Assembly (NCBI GenBank): GCA_903839965.1
Contig: CAIMEK010000826.1
Location: forward strand, 1 to 6,836
DNA from: an uncultured Acetobacteraceae bacterium
GTDB taxonomy: Bacteria; Pseudomonadota; Alphaproteobacteria; Acetobacterales; Acetobacteraceae
Length of the DNA: 6,836 nt
Direction: 5' to 3'
Below, piece after piece: positions 6,109 through 6,836 of the stretch. The notes beneath the pieces are model-generated. The model saw only the letters and a list, made by a program, of their open reading frames with translations, did not search any database and had not been told where the DNA came from. Within the stretch, counting starts at the first letter, position 1; each line of letters opens with the position of its first letter. A program made the translations under genes and the position numbers.

Positions 6109-6836
6109 ATGACCATCGACAAGCGGGCGTGGCTGCAGCAGCTCGGCGTAACAACGCTTCCGGGGACAGGCGTTTCCACCGCGGGGGCGGCCAGCGTGAG
6201 CGGCTCGGCGGACGGCCGGGCGCCGATCATCACCGTCAAGTCGAATGGCGACGGCACGTTCACCATCGACGGGACCGGTTTTCTCGCCACGTCCGGGGTG
6301 CTGATCAGCGCGGCGGACCGCCAGGCGGACCGGGACTACGGCATGGCCATGGCCGACGCGGCCGGCGGGTTTACGTTTACGACACGCAACATTTGCCCTT
6401 CCCCCCCGCCGATCACGTTCATTGCGACCAGCGGCATCAATTCGAAGACCGACCGTACCGACTGGGTGTGGAGCAACATTGTTCAGACCAGTTGCCCGGC
6501 TGAGAAAGGCAGCGACGGAAGTGATGGCGGCTCTGACGGCGGTGGCAGTGACGGCGGTGGCAGCGATGGGAGCGATGGCGGCGGAAGCGACGGAGGGGGC
6601 AGCGACGGCAGCGAAGATGTCGGCATCTCCGGAAGCGCCGGCACTGGCGGCGATGGCAGCGATGGGTCCGACGGCGGGCAGGGTTCCGATGGCAGCGATG
6701 GGTCCGACGGCGGGCAGGGTTCCGATGGCAGCGATGGGTCCGACGGCGGGCAGGGTTCCGATGGCAGTGATGGGTCCGACGGCGGGCAGGGTTCCGATGG
6801 CAGCGATGGGTCCGACGGCGGGCAGGGTTCCGATGG
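6109..6836 (+). CDS. Ig-like domain plus collagen-like Gly-X-Y repeat protein (3'-truncated by window end)
   Basis: Open frame from ATG 6109 to the last base, 242 full codons and no stop. It starts MTIDKRAWLQQLG; there is no hydrophobic signal-peptide core and no membrane segment. Residues about 38-130 look like a small beta-sandwich (Ig/IPT-like) domain: APIITVKSNGDGTFTIDGTG near its start and VWSNIVQTSC at its end, with two cysteines (C96, C129) that could pair. This fold call is by eye. From residue 134 the chain is almost only Gly, Ser and Asp: first irregular GSD/GGGSD units, then a short break (EDVGISGSAGT), then from residue 183 a strict Gly-X-Y pattern of period 12 residues (GSD GSD GGQ GSD). 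Gly at every third position is the hallmark of collagen-like triple helix; Pro is absent in the visible repeats. The weak ribosome site candidate is AAAGG at 6091-6095. It lies 42 bp after the previous gene, probably co-transcribed with it. RTX toxin repeat is a weaker alternative because the hydrophobic position of the RTX nonapeptide is missing. Confidence 0.8.
   Translation, partial: MTIDKRAWLQQLGVTTLPGTGVSTAGAASVSGSADGRAPIITVKSNGDGTFTIDGTGFLATSGVLISAADRQADRDYGMAMADAAGGFTFTTRNICPSPPPITFIATSGINSKTDRTDWVWSNIVQTSCPAEKGSDGSDGGSDGGGSDGGGSDGSDGGGSDGGGSDGSEDVGISGSAGTGGDGSDGSDGGQGSDGSDGSDGGQGSDGSDGSDGGQGSDGSDGSDGGQGSDGSDGSDGGQGSD
6508..6615 (+). repeat. Degenerate Gly-Ser-Asp coding repeat
   Basis: A run of codons for Gly, Ser and Asp, encoding alternating GSD and GGGSD units and ending in GSE. 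Synonymous codons vary from unit to unit, unlike the homogeneous array downstream, so this looks like an older, diverged repeat. The spacing of GGGSD (five residues) does not keep Gly at every third position, so this part is not strict collagen-like sequence and is probably a flexible acidic linker. Confidence 0.8.
6652..6836 (+). repeat. 36-bp direct tandem repeat, at least five copies, open at window end
   Basis: Five full 36-bp units start at 6652, 6688, 6724, 6760 and 6796; a sixth begins at 6832 and is cut by the window end. Each unit encodes 12 residues (DGSDGSDGGQGS, equal to four Gly-X-Y triplets in another phase). The five copies are identical except for one silent change in copy four (AGT instead of AGC, base 6768). 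The unit length is a multiple of three, so gain or loss of copies keeps the frame and only changes the length of the collagen-like stalk. Confidence 0.95.

Noticed and set aside
4611..6290. 559-codon open frame on the minus strand
   Set aside because: It lies antisense to clpV's end and the two downstream genes, has Ser/Ala/Pro-rich composition without recognisable domains, and is the usual shadow of GC-rich coding DNA on the opposite strand.
6129..6503. 124-codon + strand frame overlapping the start of the last gene
   Set aside because: Its translation is Arg/Gly/His-rich with no domain, and it runs out of frame with the Ig-like/Gly-X-Y coding sequence, which explains the region better.
6508..6836. 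RTX calcium-binding repeats
   Set aside because: RTX nonapeptides need GGxGxDx plus a large aliphatic residue. The visible repeats have no aliphatic residue at all, and the 6655 onward region keeps a three-residue Gly period instead.

Overview
The window is GC-rich bacterial DNA (G or C at most third codon positions) carrying part of a type VI secretion system (T6SS) locus. All five supported genes lie on the + strand. The gene families point to a high-GC proteobacterium. The sequence does not let me name the genus.

Positions 1-4824 are canonical T6SS core in the common order tssF-tssG-tssH. The window opens inside tssF (baseplate wedge; only the C-terminal half is present). This is followed at once by tssG (baseplate wedge partner), which overlaps tssH/clpV (AAA+ ATPase that recycles the contracted sheath) by the four bases ATGA. 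The three genes look like one translationally coupled operon segment: TssF and TssG help build the baseplate, and ClpV disassembles the TssB/TssC sheath after firing.

After a gap of about 100 bp come two genes outside the standard core set. The first (4927-6066, 379 aa) has a compact basic N-terminal domain, an acidic low-complexity linker and an Ala-rich helical C-terminal part. I do not recognise a named family for it. The second (6109 to beyond the window end) has no classical signal peptide. It has a small Ig-like beta domain with two cysteines, then a Gly/Ser/Asp-rich region that resolves into a strict Gly-X-Y collagen-like repeat, encoded by a nearly perfect 36-bp tandem repeat still running at the last base.

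The two genes are closely spaced and co-oriented with clpV, so they are plausibly T6SS accessory, cargo or surface proteins, but that is inference from position. No RNA genes, CRISPR arrays, insertion sequences or convincing terminators were seen. No gene-free stretch exceeds about 100 bp.
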